Assembly: GCA_018894105.1 (NCBI GenBank)
Contig: CM032124.1
Span: 5,689,501 to 5,753,500, forward strand
Length of the DNA stretch: 64,000 bases
Direction: 5' to 3'
Origin: Jacaranda mimosifolia
Lineage: Eukaryota; Streptophyta; Magnoliopsida; Lamiales; Bignoniaceae
Shown: positions 12,650-26,139 of the stretch, piece after piece
How the letters are laid out: the number at the start of each line of letters is the position of its first letter
How positions within the stretch are numbered: the stretch's first letter is position 1
Notes under the pieces: model-generated
Told to the model about the DNA's origin: nothing
Seen by the model: the letters and a program-made list of their open reading frames with translations, nothing else
Databases searched by the model: none
Translations under genes and position numbers: made by a program

Positions 12650-14000
12650 AATTTCAAAATGAAAGCACATTATCTAAATTTTCTCCCAAAATATTCAAAT
12701 TTTATCCCCTTAAAACCCCTCACAATTAACCCAAAAAATCCTACACCATACCTACTCTTTCATTTTATCACTATGCATATCCCATCACTTGTTCATTTAT
12801 CACTCTCTCACTTCACTCTTCCACATATATATATGTATATTTACATAAATGAAAATAATAAAATTTTACTAGTTAAAAAATTCTAAAACTTTGTTTACAA
12901 ATTTAATTAAACTAATTATCAAAAAAATAATTAAATTTAATTAAATATTATTTATGTTATTACTAAATAATTCATTTATTGAATAACATATTAAATTAAT
13001 TAAATAATATATTAGTTATATTTAATATTTAATTTATTAATGAAATATTATAGTTATTCATTTAATAAATAACTTAAGATGTTTTAACTTGATATAATAA
13101 ATAAATTAATCCTCTTAAAAAAAATTTCTTCATTATTAATCTACACATTTATTTAAAATTATAATAAAAAAATTGATTATAGGGTGATATTTATTAATAA
13201 TCTGTTAAGTTTAATAAATCAATATTGATATGCTTAAAATAATTGTTGAGAGAATTAATTAAATTTATGTGAAATTATTTAATTATTACTAAGTATATAT
13301 TTACTAAATAATGTATATATTAAATAATAAGTTAAAGTAATTAAATAACTTATTAAATAAATAAAATTTATTTATTTAAATACTTATTATTTATATATTA
13401 ATTATGTTTCATAGTTTACGTAAATTTAATTATTACATTTATTTATTTAAAATATAATTTAAGATGATGTAATTTCATATAATATAATATTTTTTTTAAT
13501 TTGATGAATTGTTATTAAGTCTTATTATATAACTTATTAAAAATATATTTTATTTAAATAAATAACTAAGTTTTATTTATACAGAAATCATAAATAATAA
13601 ATAGCTAAATAATTATATTTTAATTATTAAACTGCAATTAGTTTATAATTAATGTACAATAATTAAATTTTTTTATAAATTAATATTAAAAATTATGATA
13701 TAAATTTATTTTTTTATAATTAAGATATAATTATGATTTCATGAATAAATAATATTTATTAAAATATATTTTATTCCAAATAATACATCATTTACTAATG
13801 TTAAATTTATAAAAATATAAATTTCAAAATAAATAACCAATTAAGTTAAGTAAACTCATATTTCAATCATTAAATATATAGATATACGCACACACACACA
13901 CACACACACATCATCATCATCCAACTATAAATATATATATATATATATATACATATAATATATAAAAAAATCACTTTTATTTTACAAATCCAATAAAAAG
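12650..14000. other. Extremely AT-rich block inside the CACTA element
   Basis: Almost only A and T for about 1.3 kb, unlike the flanking exon-like text. It ends with (CA)11 at 13889-13910, (TCA)n to 13920 and an (AT)n run at 13930-13950. It could be a degraded insertion, but no termini are identifiable. Confidence 0.7.
13889..13950. repeat. Compound (CA)n-(TCA)n-(AT)n microsatellite
   Basis: Seen directly: eleven CA units, then four TCA-type units, a short spacer and about ten AT units. Confidence 0.95.
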
Positions 14001-15611
14001 GCAACTGATTTGACATCTACAATAAATTTATTTGATAGTTTGTTGCACTTTTACCACTAATAGCATTAGCACTATTTCTACTTAGTAGAGTCTTTGATGT
14101 TTTTGTGCTGCTAATTGAAGGATGATCTGGCATGCTCTAGTAAATTAGAATTTAATGCTCTTCCATGGCATGTGAATGCTTATAAAGAACATTCAATTGA
14201 GAACGGTAGAAGGTGGTTGCTTTGTTGCTTGTTTGTTTTCATCTCTCTTTTCTACTTATTTTTGGGGGAAGGGGTGTTGTGGTGGAGTATTTTTCCATTT
14301 TGCTTCTCTTGAGTATGCAAGGTTGACTAGCTAATTATATGATGATTCTTGTATATATTTCTTACATTCCTCAGGAATTTTAGTTAGTGGGAGAAATTGA
14401 AGTTGACAAGTCATAAACCTTTATGTGGATGTTCCAACAGGTTTTGTGCAGTTTGATTGTCAATCTTCCAACTGATTCAAATAGCAACTAGGAGTTGTGC
14501 AAACGATTGAAAAGGCCCTTGAGGAACAAGAAAGAAACAGAAGCTCATGGCAACAATAGGTAATCAAAATATTATTGATAAGTATATCGTTTCTTTTTCT
14601 AGACATATAAATCCACATCTTGTGAATGCATCCACATACTTTTGAGTAAGACCTTCTACCTTATGTAATTTTGCCACATCTCAAAGCACCTCCTTTAGTT
14701 AGTAATAATTGATGAATTTCTTTGAATTGATATTTTATTTGTCATGTCCTCTTGGAATTTTGAATTTCTTCTCCTTTAAAATTTAAAATTTCATAAAATA
14801 TCTATCTTATTCTAAAAATTAAGAAAATGAGATGGATTAGTCATAAGTAGGAGAATAAGATAATGCAAAGTATGTCAAGTTGAACTTAATTTCAATTAAT
14901 TTCAGTTGGCCTCCAAGAAAAGGAACTCTAGATAGTCCAGAAAATAAAATAATAGGGTTATAAAGGTAAAAGAGATTGAAATAGTTAGTTCATTTCCTTC
15001 ACTTTAGTCTTTAGGACAACAAGATGAAACCGTAAATTGAATATAGATTGAAGCAGACCAATATAGCAAATCAAAATGAGCAAATAAACATGTTTTTCTC
15101 TAACAACACTTGTCTATCTATATTTCTTGAAAAGGAAACCAATAGAGAGAAGACCAGAACTCACATAATTGTACCTAAAATAAGATAATAATGTCAAAAG
15201 ATTAGTACAAGTTGCAACTGACACAACAATGTAGAAGCAACAAAGTAGGAACAAAGGAAAAAGAAAAAAATGCAAAAGTGCAAGAAACCTAAGTAAATTA
15301 GTCTCTTAGCCTCAAATTCTACCTATAACTCACAATACAAGTTTTTGCTTCCATAATATGTCATATCCTAATTTTCTCCTTTTCCACCTAATGATAAAGA
15401 AAATTAGAGAACAAAGAACATGTGCCTTTAGTTTGATTACATTGTCTTAACAGAATGAATGAGGCATAATATTTTATAAATCTATATTTTCTTTGTTTTT
15501 CCTAGGTTATTTTCATTAAGTGGCTAAGTACAACTACTACGATCATGTTACTAAATTAGTATCTTATAATTATAACTGTTGAATTGTAGTAGGTAGAACG
15601 AGACTTTGGAA

Positions 15612-18600
15612 ATGGATAAAAGTTGGATTAATTTATCTAATCGTCTATCTGATGCCTATGTTCATGGAGTTGCTCAATTTTTAGAATTTGCATACTTGAG
15701 TAAGCAAGATGGCTCTAGAATCTGTTGCCCATCCACAAAATGTTGAAATCGCTTTAGCAAATTTCGTGAAGATATTATGTTGCATTGCCTTAGGGATAGA
15801 TTTGATCCTACATATAAGAACTAGGCTTGTCATGGTGAAACTTATGTTCCATTTAACAAGAATGAAGATGTTGAATCTAGTCAATTAGATGTTGCGGATG
15901 ATATGCATAGTATGATTCATGATGCAATGGGATTTCTCTTGAAAATGTTAATATAGAAAATGATCAACAATCTTTCCATGATCATTTAGATGGTGCTAAT
16001 GAAAAAACTCAAAGGTTCATTAAATTGTTGAAAGATGCCGAAATTAAGTTATTCCTAGGATGCAAAAAGCAAACAAAGCGATCTTTTATTGCTCAGTTGT
16101 TACATCTAAAGGTGTTTTGTCGTTGGTCTAACAAGTCAATTGATTTGCTACTACAATTGTTGAGAGACTCATTCCCCGATGATGTAAATTTATCACCCAA
16201 CTATTATAAAGCAAATAAGATAACCACAGAATTAGGCTTCACATGTGAGAACATTGATGCATGTCCTAATAGTTGCATGTTATTTAGTGGTGAAGATGAA
16301 AAACTTGATAAATGTGAGATTTGTGGTGAGGCTAGGTATAAAGATAAGGCTAAGAAAATAGCAATGAAGCAGATGAGATGCTTTCCTCTAAAGCTAAGGC
16401 TACAAAAATTATTTATTTCAGCAAAGGCAGGCTTTCTTATGAAATGGCATGGGGAGAAACGCATAGATGATGTAGTGCTTAGGCATCCCACTGATTGCCA
16501 AGCGTGGAAAAGATTTGATGAGAGACATTCAAATTTTACTTCGGATATACGCAATGTTAGACTTAGCTTGGCAACAGATGGATTCAACCTATATGGAACA
16601 ATGAGTGTCAGTTATAGCATTTGGCCTGTTGTGCTTATGACATATAATTTGCCCCCTTGGCTTTGCATGAAGCAACCTTCATTGATCTTATCAATTATCA
16701 TTGATGGCTCCAAAGGATCGAGAAATAAAATTGATGTGTATTTGCAGCCATTGATTGAAGAATTAAAACAACTTTGGTATACCATGGTGCAGATTTATGA
16801 TGCCTCAAGAAATCAATTGTTCCAATTACACGCTGCATTGTTGTGGACAATTATAGTCATATATTAGGTTGGAGTGCATGAGGTGAATTTGCTTGTCCTA
16901 ATTGTGGTTTGGAAGCATGGTCTAAGTACTTGAATAAAGGCCATAAATATTGCTATTGTGGTCATCGTCGTTTCTTACCAACGGGACATAGACTGCGAAG
17001 GGATAAAGTATGATTTGATGGGACAATGGAATTTAGGAATAAGCCAACTCCACTATCAGAGATAGAGCTACTACAACAATTAAAGGGTGTGCTTACAGAA
17101 TACAAAAAAGATGATTTGAGAAAAAGGATAATGGAACATAATGTAAACTCTATGGGCAAGAAAAGAAAGGCTAGTGAAGTAACTTAATCTTCTTGGAAGA
17201 AAAAAAAGCATCTTTTTTGAGTTGCCATATTGGTTGGGGAATCTTGTGTGCCACAACCTTGATGTTATGCATATCGAAAAAAATATGTGCAACAACTTGC
17301 TCTTTACGTTATTAAAACCAAGGATAACTTGACCACTAGACATGATCTTAAATAATGGGGAATTAGAAAACCTTTACACCTGATTCCCCAACGTTTTGGA
17401 GGTTTTTATTGCCCCGCCACATCATTTACAATGAGCAAAAGTGAAAAATTTACATTTCTTGGTGTGTTGAAGAGTTTGAGGCCTCTTGATGGATATGCAT
17501 CCAATATAGCTCGGCATGTACAGTTGGAAAAGCTAAACATATGGGGTCTAAAAAGTCATGAAAACTATGTTCTCATGCAAAAATACTCCCAATAGCAGCA
17601 CATCGAGCATTACCTAAGGATGTCGTTAGTGTCTTGATAATATTAAGCAACTTCTTCAGGCTAATATGCTCCAAGGTGAACTCTAAGGTTGATTTGGAAA
17701 ATGTTCAAGAACGCATTGCCCTTACACTGTGTCACCTTGAGAAACTTTTTTCGCCATCTTTCTTTGACATAATAGAACATTTGCCCATACATTTAGCTGA
17801 GGAGGCATTAATAAGTGGTCCTTTTCAATTTCACTGGATGTATCCCATTGAGAGGTAAATTTTGGTGCATTAATTGAAATAATGAAAGTTTATCATTATA
17901 TTTAAATTAAACTGAATGTTGATTCTAAATTATTTAGGTACCTATGTACCTTGAAGAAGTATGTACGCAATCGAGCATATCCAAAAGGCTCAATTGCACA
18001 AGGTTACTTGACAGAAGAATGCATGAATTTTTATGCTAGATATCTTAATGATGTTGAGACCAAAAAGAATCGGCTCCCACGTAACTATGATAGAGAAGTT
18101 CACATGGGTCGAGGACTATGTAAAGGACAAAGATGTATGCTTGAGAAGGATAGATTGATTCAAATGCATCGCTACGTGTTGGCAAATATAGAAATTGTAG
18201 CACCATATCGCCAGTAAGTTATCTACTTATCAATAAGTTTGATTTTTAATATCTAGGTAAAAATCATAATATCTTTAAAATTGTATAGAATGCATGAAGC
18301 TGCCATTAAAAGAGATAATTCACAAGCCACCGCTAGGGAAATCCAACAGATCCATAGCCAAACCTTTCACAAATGGTTTAAAACTTATGTAAGATGATCA
18401 AATTATAAATATCCAGCGATGATAATTTTTTATATATGAATAATTGACATATGGGATTTCATTGTAGGTCTAAAACTTAGGAAAAGCAGCTGAATCAAAA
18501 GTTGGAAACCAAATTATTGTGTTATCTAATGGCCCTATTCCACATGCCCAAACATACCATGCATGCATCGTTGGAGGATATCGATATCATGTGAAAAGTA

Positions 18601-19172
18601 GGGATGTGAATAAGAAGACTCAATGTAGTGGGATTCTTATCAATGCAGACACGTTGAGCTTTGCTAGTGTGAAATACAAGAATCCCCGCTTAGGAAGTGT
18701 TTCTTATTATGGCATTTTAACAAAAATCATCAAGATTATGTACACGAAAGATATTCAATTTTTGATGTTTAAATGTGAGTGGGTCGACAATGAAAAGGGA
18801 GTGAAACAAGATGAGTTCAAATATACACTTGTGAACTTTAATCACTTGATGTATGATAAAGATTTGCCTACCAATAAGCCCTTTATCTTAGCAAACCAAG
18901 TACAACAAGTTTGGTATATTGTTGATCCATTGGAACCAAAATGGAATGTGGTGGTGACAATGTCAAGAAGAGATAATTATGACATTTATTCAACAATTGA
19001 AGCTGAACGACATACTAGGATGCAACTAGATGAAAGCTTTCTAATTAAAAATGAGCACATGTATTGGGTGAGGCAAAGAGTTGAAGGATTTATTGTTCAT
19101 GAATCAGATACAACCCAAGGATACGTTCAAGTGGATGCTAATATTGAAATGGAAGATGTGGCTAACAATTGA
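15612..19172 (+). pseudogene. tnp2: TNP2-like CACTA transposase, disrupted, four exons
   Basis: ATG at 15612. The Transpos_assoc domain (KSWINLSNRLSDAY..GV.QF...ICCPSTKC) is broken by TGA at 15744-15746 and TAG at 15822-15824. A frameshift follows near 15925. Frame 16025-16867 holds the Transposase_21 domain: CEICGEARYKDKAKK, then DCQAWKRFDERHSNF, the catalytic-type LATDGFNLYG near 16570-16600, and WPVVLMTYNLPPWLC. A small deletion near 16850 shifts the frame and homology continues (LGWSACGEFACPNCG). 17634-17854 and 17938-18213 form the DUF4218 region, split by an intron at 17855-17937. Further introns are 18214-18288 and 18389-18467. A TAA sits at 18471-18473. DUF4216 (GYRYHVKSRDVNKKTQCSG, then KCEWVD) ends at 19172. 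It would cut and rejoin the element ends in the nucleus, but the copy is inactive as written. Confidence 0.9.
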
Positions 19173-20890
19173 GTCCATGTTTTTTCATATATGCTTCTTT
19201 TCATAGATGAAACTCTATATTTGTATACATGTTGGAAGTTAGATGGCATACTTCAAATAATTATTGTTCCATCTTATTCAATTTTGTCTATTTCATGTAG
19301 TAATTTGATTATAACTTGACACCTATGACCTTGATTAAATAAGTATTTAATGTAAATGATTTGGCATGTAATAGTAGTATATATTTTCTATATTATGTTT
19401 ATGGGTTTTCTAAAGTTATTTCTTAATATGTACAGGCATCGATGCAATGCAATGTTTCTCATCGCTTGGAAAGCTATCATGAGGTTCTCCATATTTGGAA
19501 ACCTGTTTTGCAGATCCTTGTCATACTATTTGGATTGGCTTTTGTGCTTCTATTGAATCTTTCAGCAGTTTTGCTGGTAATTCTGCTGAATTTATATTAT
19601 CTGTCATGCTTTTTTGGTTGCATTGAATTTCAAAATTTTGGGCCAATTTTAATATGGATCTTAATTTAATCCTACTTCAAGAAATTGGTTTGGTTTTGGA
19701 TTGGATTGTGTTGTTATACGTTGCTGCTGAACTTCCTAGTTTGAAATATGGTTGTTGTTGCTAGCTTTGGAATTTTTAATGGAAGTCTGAATTGGGCTTG
19801 GGAGCTTTTTGAATATGTTTCTGTGTTCAAAATTTTCATTCTATTTTGAATTGCATTAATGCTCGTACACATTGGATGATATGTCATTATCAGGTCTTCT
19901 CTAGCTAAATCTTTATTTTCTCTGACCGTTGTATATATAATATTCTTATTTATATCTACCAAGTTAGCTAGCTTATTTATCCGTCCAGGCTTGGCAGTTG
20001 GCTAGTTCAAGACTAATAGGCATGTGACTAAGAGTGACTTTATGCTGTTCAAATACCTCTGCCACTATTGATGTCATGTTGTCATCTACCTAGTACAATC
20101 GGTGACATACATCGATATGTGTATACTTCTTCTTTCTTCAAATTAGACACTGTATGCTGTAAATCTTTGGATTAGAAAGCCACGGTTAACATGTTCATGA
20201 GCTATAATATGACCTGCAAGTAGAAGCTATTTTATTCTATGGTACATGGAAAGTTAACTACTAAAATGTGCAAAAAGTTGATATTTTATATGAAGCTATC
20301 AACTTCTCAAGGGTTGTTTTCAACATTTTGTTCATCACTTAGGTAGTAGACCTGAAATTGGCATATCACTTTAGCTATTGGTGGTTTTCTTATATGGTCT
20401 TGCTCAAAGTGTGCTTTTGTTGGTTTTTTATTCCAACTTTGATCGGGGGAAGCAAAAACTAATTTTCCATAGCATGAGGGTTTGATACCTTGACTTCTCC
20501 TTTTGCTATGTTGCAATTTCTTGACGTGGGATTCGATCTCAGCTCTCATTTGTGCATCTTTTGGATTAAACTTGAAGCAGAGAGGATTTAATCCCATGAA
20601 TTCTTTAAAATACACTGCAAATTGGCATTTTTTGTTCAAATAGGGTTTCAATGGGATACTAATTTTAAAATCAGGCAGTCAAAATTTTCCTTTTAATGGC
20701 ATTGACTATTTTGAATTGCTGTTGGACTAATAACTTGTACCTTGATCCTTGAGGATTGCATGCCATCTCTCAATTGGGCCTATGTATGTAATAATAATAA
20801 TAACTAAACAATAATAATAATTATTATTGTTGTCATAATTATTAATTATTATTAACAATAATAATTATTATTATCATTGCAATAATAACA

Positions 20891-20938
<48 letters not shown>

Positions 20939-21229
20939 GCAACAACAACAACAAAACAACAACAACAACAACAACAATAATAATAATAGTAATAATATTG
21001 TTATTACTAATAATATTATAAGGGAATTGTCTTCCGATAGGAAAATTTAAACCTCTTGGAGGTTTTTTATTGCATTTTAATGTTGGGCTATGATATTTTT
21101 AATTTTATTTTGCTTTTTGGAAATTGAAAGGTAAGTAAGTGCTTCCTCATTTTATTTTACCCAAACATCCTTGATTTGTAATTCACCTTGTGGTTTCTAA
21201 TATATTGTGAATCTATTTCATGAACAGGA
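19173..21229. other. Spacer between the two CACTA genes
   Basis: Probably the tnp2 3' UTR, then the promoter and 5' UTR intron of the second gene. A good splice acceptor, 'catgaacag', lies at about 21220-21228, directly before the ATG at 21230. A minus-strand frame of 114 codons at 20307-20651 has no recognisable domain, and I do not call it a gene. The spacer contains the compound trinucleotide array at 20788-21017. Confidence 0.5.
20788..21017. repeat. Compound AAT/ATT/CAA trinucleotide array with self-complementary blocks
   Basis: Blocks of (AAT)n alternate with (ATT)n, for example 'aataataataattattatt' near 20810-20830. A long (ATT)n run at about 20890-20938 is followed by (CAA)n at 20940-20976 and (TAA)n. 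Opposite-strand versions of the same triplet are adjacent, so the region can fold into long AT hairpins. Confidence 0.9.
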
Positions 21230-24200
21230 ATGGGAAAGGGAAAGACAGTTCAAGTTGGTGCGACAATGGTTGAAGTTATTGAACAAAAAAAGAAATTGGT
21301 AAGTAGCTCAATAGAAGAACTTGTCTCAAATAGAGGAAACTCTTCAAAGTCGAACACTGAAAAGGGAAAGAAGAGACGATCTGGTGCTACATTGGTTGAG
21401 ATATATGAAATGAAAAAGCAAGAAAATAGCTTCAAAGAAAAATCTCAATTAGAATCAGTTGATGATCAATCAATTTGTAGTGATATGGAGCAACAATTTG
21501 CCTAAGGGTGAGCTGCCCAGGCGAAAACTCAAGGTGATTCAAGCATAAGTCCATTAGAAAATATTCATTAAAGTTTAATTCATTAGAATATGCATTTTCA
21601 TTATCTTTCAAGCATGACGACAACATATGACATTTAGGATTAATGCATAATTTACCATGATTGCACTTAAAGTTGATGTTATTTCCTGATAAGCTTTTCA
21701 CATTTATCTTTTCACTATTTGTGGAAATCATAGGTGAAATGAATTCAACATTCAATAAATCTGTACAGATCAAAAAGGGAAGAGGGTCTGCAAAATTCCT
21801 AAAAGAGTGGGGTATAGGAAAGAAACTTGAAGTTACTTTAGGTAAGTATGGTAGAGTGAGTGGACCTGATGTCAACAAGTACAGCACTGCAGTAGGATGT
21901 ATGGCTAAGATAGGGGTTAAATTACCCTTGAGCATTGTGGAATTTCGTCAGATACCCCAGTACTTAAGAGATATGGTGTGGGATGAAGTAGAGGTAAGAG
22001 GAAACTTTGTTTAAAATTACACTTTATGATAGATTTATATATATATGATAGTTATTAGCTTTTAATTTGTTTACTGATGCTTGGCTTGGAATCTTATTTT
22101 AATACAATACTATGCTCCCGCTTGAAGCAAAGAACATAGTAATGTGTGCTCTTGCTGATGCATGGAGGAAGTGGAGATACAGAGTCAAAGTTATGTACTT
22201 TCGACCATACAAAGATGATGAGGAGCAGCTAAGACAACCACCGCCTGACGATCGCATAGAATATGACCAATAGTTACAATTAGTAGAGTATTGGAAAGAT
22301 GAAGAAGTCCAGGTTATAACATCTTAATTTTTGCGCCATTACTATTCATTTTAGGCAGATGTTTAATTTATATGTATATTTGATTGATGATAGGAGATTA
22401 CAGGAAAAAATGCTATAAACGTTGGGAAGAAACAATGCCTCTATAGGACTGGTAGGACTTCTTTTGCTATTGTTGACCAAGAGGTAAGCTTACTCTTTTA
22501 TTGATTTGGTAGTTTGAATTAGAATTTGGAAGTTTTTAGTTCCTAATTACTTTATTTAATCATGGATATTAGTTGATAATGAAAGGGTTGGATCCTGCTG
22601 AGCTTGATATATGGATGGAGTCTCGATCTCGTGGAAATGGGATCCACAATGACTATAATATATTAGATCTGAATGTAAGTATATGCTTCCCTATATATTT
22701 CTTTGTATTCAATTTTTAATTTTTCAAGGTATAAAATTGCTTCTTCTTCTTTTTTTTTGTTCCTGTTTTTTGTTTATGGATATAAAATTTTGTTGGATTA
22801 ATAGAATTTCCAAATTATTTCTATTTCTGTTTTTTGTTCCTGCACACATTACCACTTTCTATTTATGTTTTCTATTTATGGCAAATGTTCTGTTTTTGTT
22901 GATTAGAATGTTCTTTCTAAAGGCACAAAGCACAATATGTTGAGTCTTTCAAGTTCAAATATTAACTTCCTTATCTAATTATGTAAGTACTAATTAATTA
23001 ACTTGAATAACTTTAATTGTCTAGCTTGTTGTGGCAGCATGCACATATACATATATGTATATTATTTAACTCTTACATGCTATATGTATTTTATTACTCA
23101 TAAGTTGTCTTAAGCTTCAATATTCCCATTCTAACACAAAAAGTGATAGTAAACAACAAACATATTTATCACATATTAATGCACTATAGGCTGGTTAAAG
23201 TCAAAAACAAAATAAAAAACCAGGAAGACATTAATGTAGAAGTTGATAATAGCTTTTATAAGTTCTTCTACACTTTATTTCTGCTTCTGCAGGCGAACTT
23301 TACTCAAGAATTATCAAAAAAGCCGGAGAGTGAGATAACAAGAGAATTTAAGATGGAAATTTTTAGAACTGCTATGGGAAATGACAATCATGGTAGAGTG
23401 AGATGTCTAGGAAGAGGAGTTACACCAACTCAAAAACATGCCACCAATGCATTGCATGATCTGCGAAAGCAAGAGTGTGAAGAACTAAAAAAGCTTAAGG
23501 ATGAAATGGTTGTGGAAAAGCAACAAATGCAAACTTTAAAAGATGAAGTTGTACGTGAAAAAGAAGAATTACTTAGGGTGAAAGAAAATATGAGCCATGC
23601 AACCAACAAGTTTGAAATGTTGATAAGTCAATATCCAGTATTAACATCCTTGTTAAATAGTGCTCAAGTATGTAAGCGACTTGTTTGATGTAAAATTTAT
23701 TAGGATTCTACTTGACTAATACAATTAATCTTGTAGGTTCCAGATGCATCAAGCTCCCATGATCAGACCTTGAATGGGTTGGATGATTCTCTCAGAATTG
23801 AAGATCAGGAGATAATTATGAATAGGAGATAATTATGATTAAATGACTAGAAAGTTACAAATAGATTTTTTTCCCAAATGTTGTAAAATACATGCACTTT
23901 GCTCACTATAATTTGCTAAATACAGGTTGTCAGTAGGAAGTCTAAGAAGCCAAAAGTTGCACAAGAGCATTATGATCCTATGAAGGCATGTATCTTTTTA
24001 TTGTGACTTTGATAAATAATTTTAAGTAAACTCATGATTGTAACTTGACAAAAAATGTAGGTTGTCAATGAAAAATTTAAGAAGCACAAATGTTTGCAAT
24101 TTTTGAATGTTGACAACTTGCCTAAACAAAATGTGGATAGATCACAAGATGTTCCGTCTCTTAAAGAGAAACAGGTACAACATGAAAAGTAGTTATTCTT

Positions 24201-25605
24201 TTACTCTTTCATGAAGGTAATACATTTGCAATCACATATAGCATTGCTAAACATAAAGTTAATCATCACAGGCTGTGAATGAAAAGCTTAAAAAGCAACA
24301 GAATGTGTAGGCTTTGAATGCATCAAAGTTCCCTAAACCAACTCTAAATAGTTTGAGCAATGCTTTTTCTTCTAGAGAGCCTCAGGTAGTCGTTATTACT
24401 CCTTTATAAAACGCTATATTAATGTTAACATATTGTATGTTGTTGTCGTGGGTTCATTTCATGGCTGTAGGTTGAAGGTGACCCAAGGAAACAAAATATC
24501 ACACATTACTTGAGTAGTAATAATCTAGTCAAGGTATATACAATTGGTTATATATATTAGATATGATTAATTATTGATGAGTTTTCTATCTTTGTGAAGT
24601 CTAAATCATTGATTTTAGATTGCGATCATTTATATGTCTCAGTATTACTAACCTCATCACTTCTATTGAGGTTACATATAAGACTTTTTTAGAGCTAAAA
24701 TTGTGAAATAAAACTTTTTTAGAACTGACATTGTGAAATATGTTGATCCACTAGTTGTGGCATTAACATACAACTTGCTACTCCTAATAATTACTTTTAC
24801 TTAGAATGATACAACAGTGTGTGTGGCGCAGTGAAGACATACAATTTGATACTTTATGAAGTATGATTTTGTTTTATATCTATTTCATATTGAACTGTCT
24901 ATTGGATTTAGTTGCAAAATGATGAGAAAATGCATCTGGAACTTGTATCTTGAAATGGCTACCTATTGACTTATTTATTCTTGTTGGTTTTTGATCTACA
25001 TGTTTCTTTACCCTTTTTTTTTTATATATATTTGTGGTGTCAACATTGACTTCATTGGAACAAGGTCTTGTAAAATCCTTGGTTCCTGATTTTCGTTAAT
25101 CGATTAATTGTATCTTTTAAATATATATTGTGAAAAATATTTGCTTTTAGGTTTGTACCTTGTTTATTTTCTCAATAGCATTTATACTTTTTGGTTTAAT
25201 TGGCATGTTTATTTTCTTATAATGCTAATTCTATTAATACAATGATGTTTATTTAGGTTGGGACTCGTGTGCACATGTTTTTTCATGAAATACCAAAAAA
25301 AATTGGGGCACATGGCATTGTTGTTGATATGATATTTGCAGAACAAGAAGAATATCCTACATATGTGAAGATTTATGTAGAGAAGGCTTTGATACCAACT
25401 ACTGAATTACTTGTCCCTCATGATGGTTTAAAGACCATTGGAGAAGCTGTTCACAAATGCATTGCTTGGGAATTGGCCAATGTACTGATGATATTTTACT
25501 TCTCTTTTTCGATCCCATGATTTAATATATGTCTAGAAGAAATATTGATTTCATCCATTCATTATTTACTTGGTTTTATTGCAGGTCATGGAGATGCAAA
25601 GATGA
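21230..25605 (+). pseudogene. CACTA second gene (TNPA-like; Transposase_24 and TNP1 domains), multi-exon
   Basis: Exon 1 at 21230-21505 encodes a basic, Lys-rich start with two copies of a 'GATxVEIYE/ VGATMVEVIE' motif. Exons at 21734-21993, ~22128-22312, 22394-22483, 22573-22674 and 23293-23671 carry the plant En/Spm Transposase_24 region: RGSAKFLKEWGIGKKLEV, then ALADAWRKWRYRVKVMYF, then GKKQCLYRTGRTSFA. A coiled coil follows (EELKKLKDEMVVEKQQ...). Later exons at 23737, 23926, 24061-24174, 24272-24385 and 24471-24533 include tandem-duplicated exons. 25257-25481 is a TNP1-type C-terminal domain (VGTRVHMFFHEIPKKIGAHG), and a last short exon ends at 25605. All listed borders have GT/AG. Nonsense codons lie at 22271-22273 (a Trp position in relatives) and 24308-24310. 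Such proteins bind subterminal repeats and aid TNP2. Confidence 0.8.
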
Positions 25606-26139
25606 AAATTTGAAGATATGACCATATTTTGACAAATAGTTGGACAGCTAGTTTGTTTTGTTAATGATGATATACTTCCCTTTGAATTTTTTATCAATGA
25701 TGATGTATAACCTTCGAGAGCTAGCCTCCAAACTTTGTTATTAGTGCTTATTGACTTAGTAATTAATTGATATTATGAATTTGTGGAACAATTTATTTAA
25801 TGCTTATCAATTATGTATTAGGAATTTGGTTAATATGATATTTATTTCTGTTTCAATGAAAATTTTATTATACTTATGATTTCTACATTTTCATTAGTTT
25901 ATTGTTCTTATTGTTGATTTTTATTGTTGCTATTAAACATTGATGAGTATTTTTAATGGGAGGAAAACTTATATATGATCATTTTTAGTTTTGTTTCAAA
26001 ACTTTATTATGCTTATGATTTTTATATTTTGATTAGCTACTTGTGATTATTATTGATTTTAGGTGTTCTCATTGAAATATTTATAGAGCTTTTAAATAAT
26101 AAATAATAATTATAATAATATTATATATAAGTAAAATAT

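Larger units (their letters stand above)
10291..15611 (+). other. CACTA leader region, 5.3 kb of non-coding or captured DNA before tnp2
   Basis: No protein domain was recognised. 10477-10660 is strongly pyrimidine-rich, then 'cttggtgagt' near 10850 looks like a splice donor and 'tgttgtaggtcattg' near 11940-11955 like an acceptor. Exon-like, less AT-rich text occurs at 10820-12650 and 14100-14580, the latter ending 'caacaataggtaatc'. These may be 5' UTR exons of tnp2 or captured host gene fragments; the sequence alone does not decide. 12650-14000 is an extremely AT-rich block without genes. 14600-15600 holds nothing recognisable. Confidence 0.45.
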
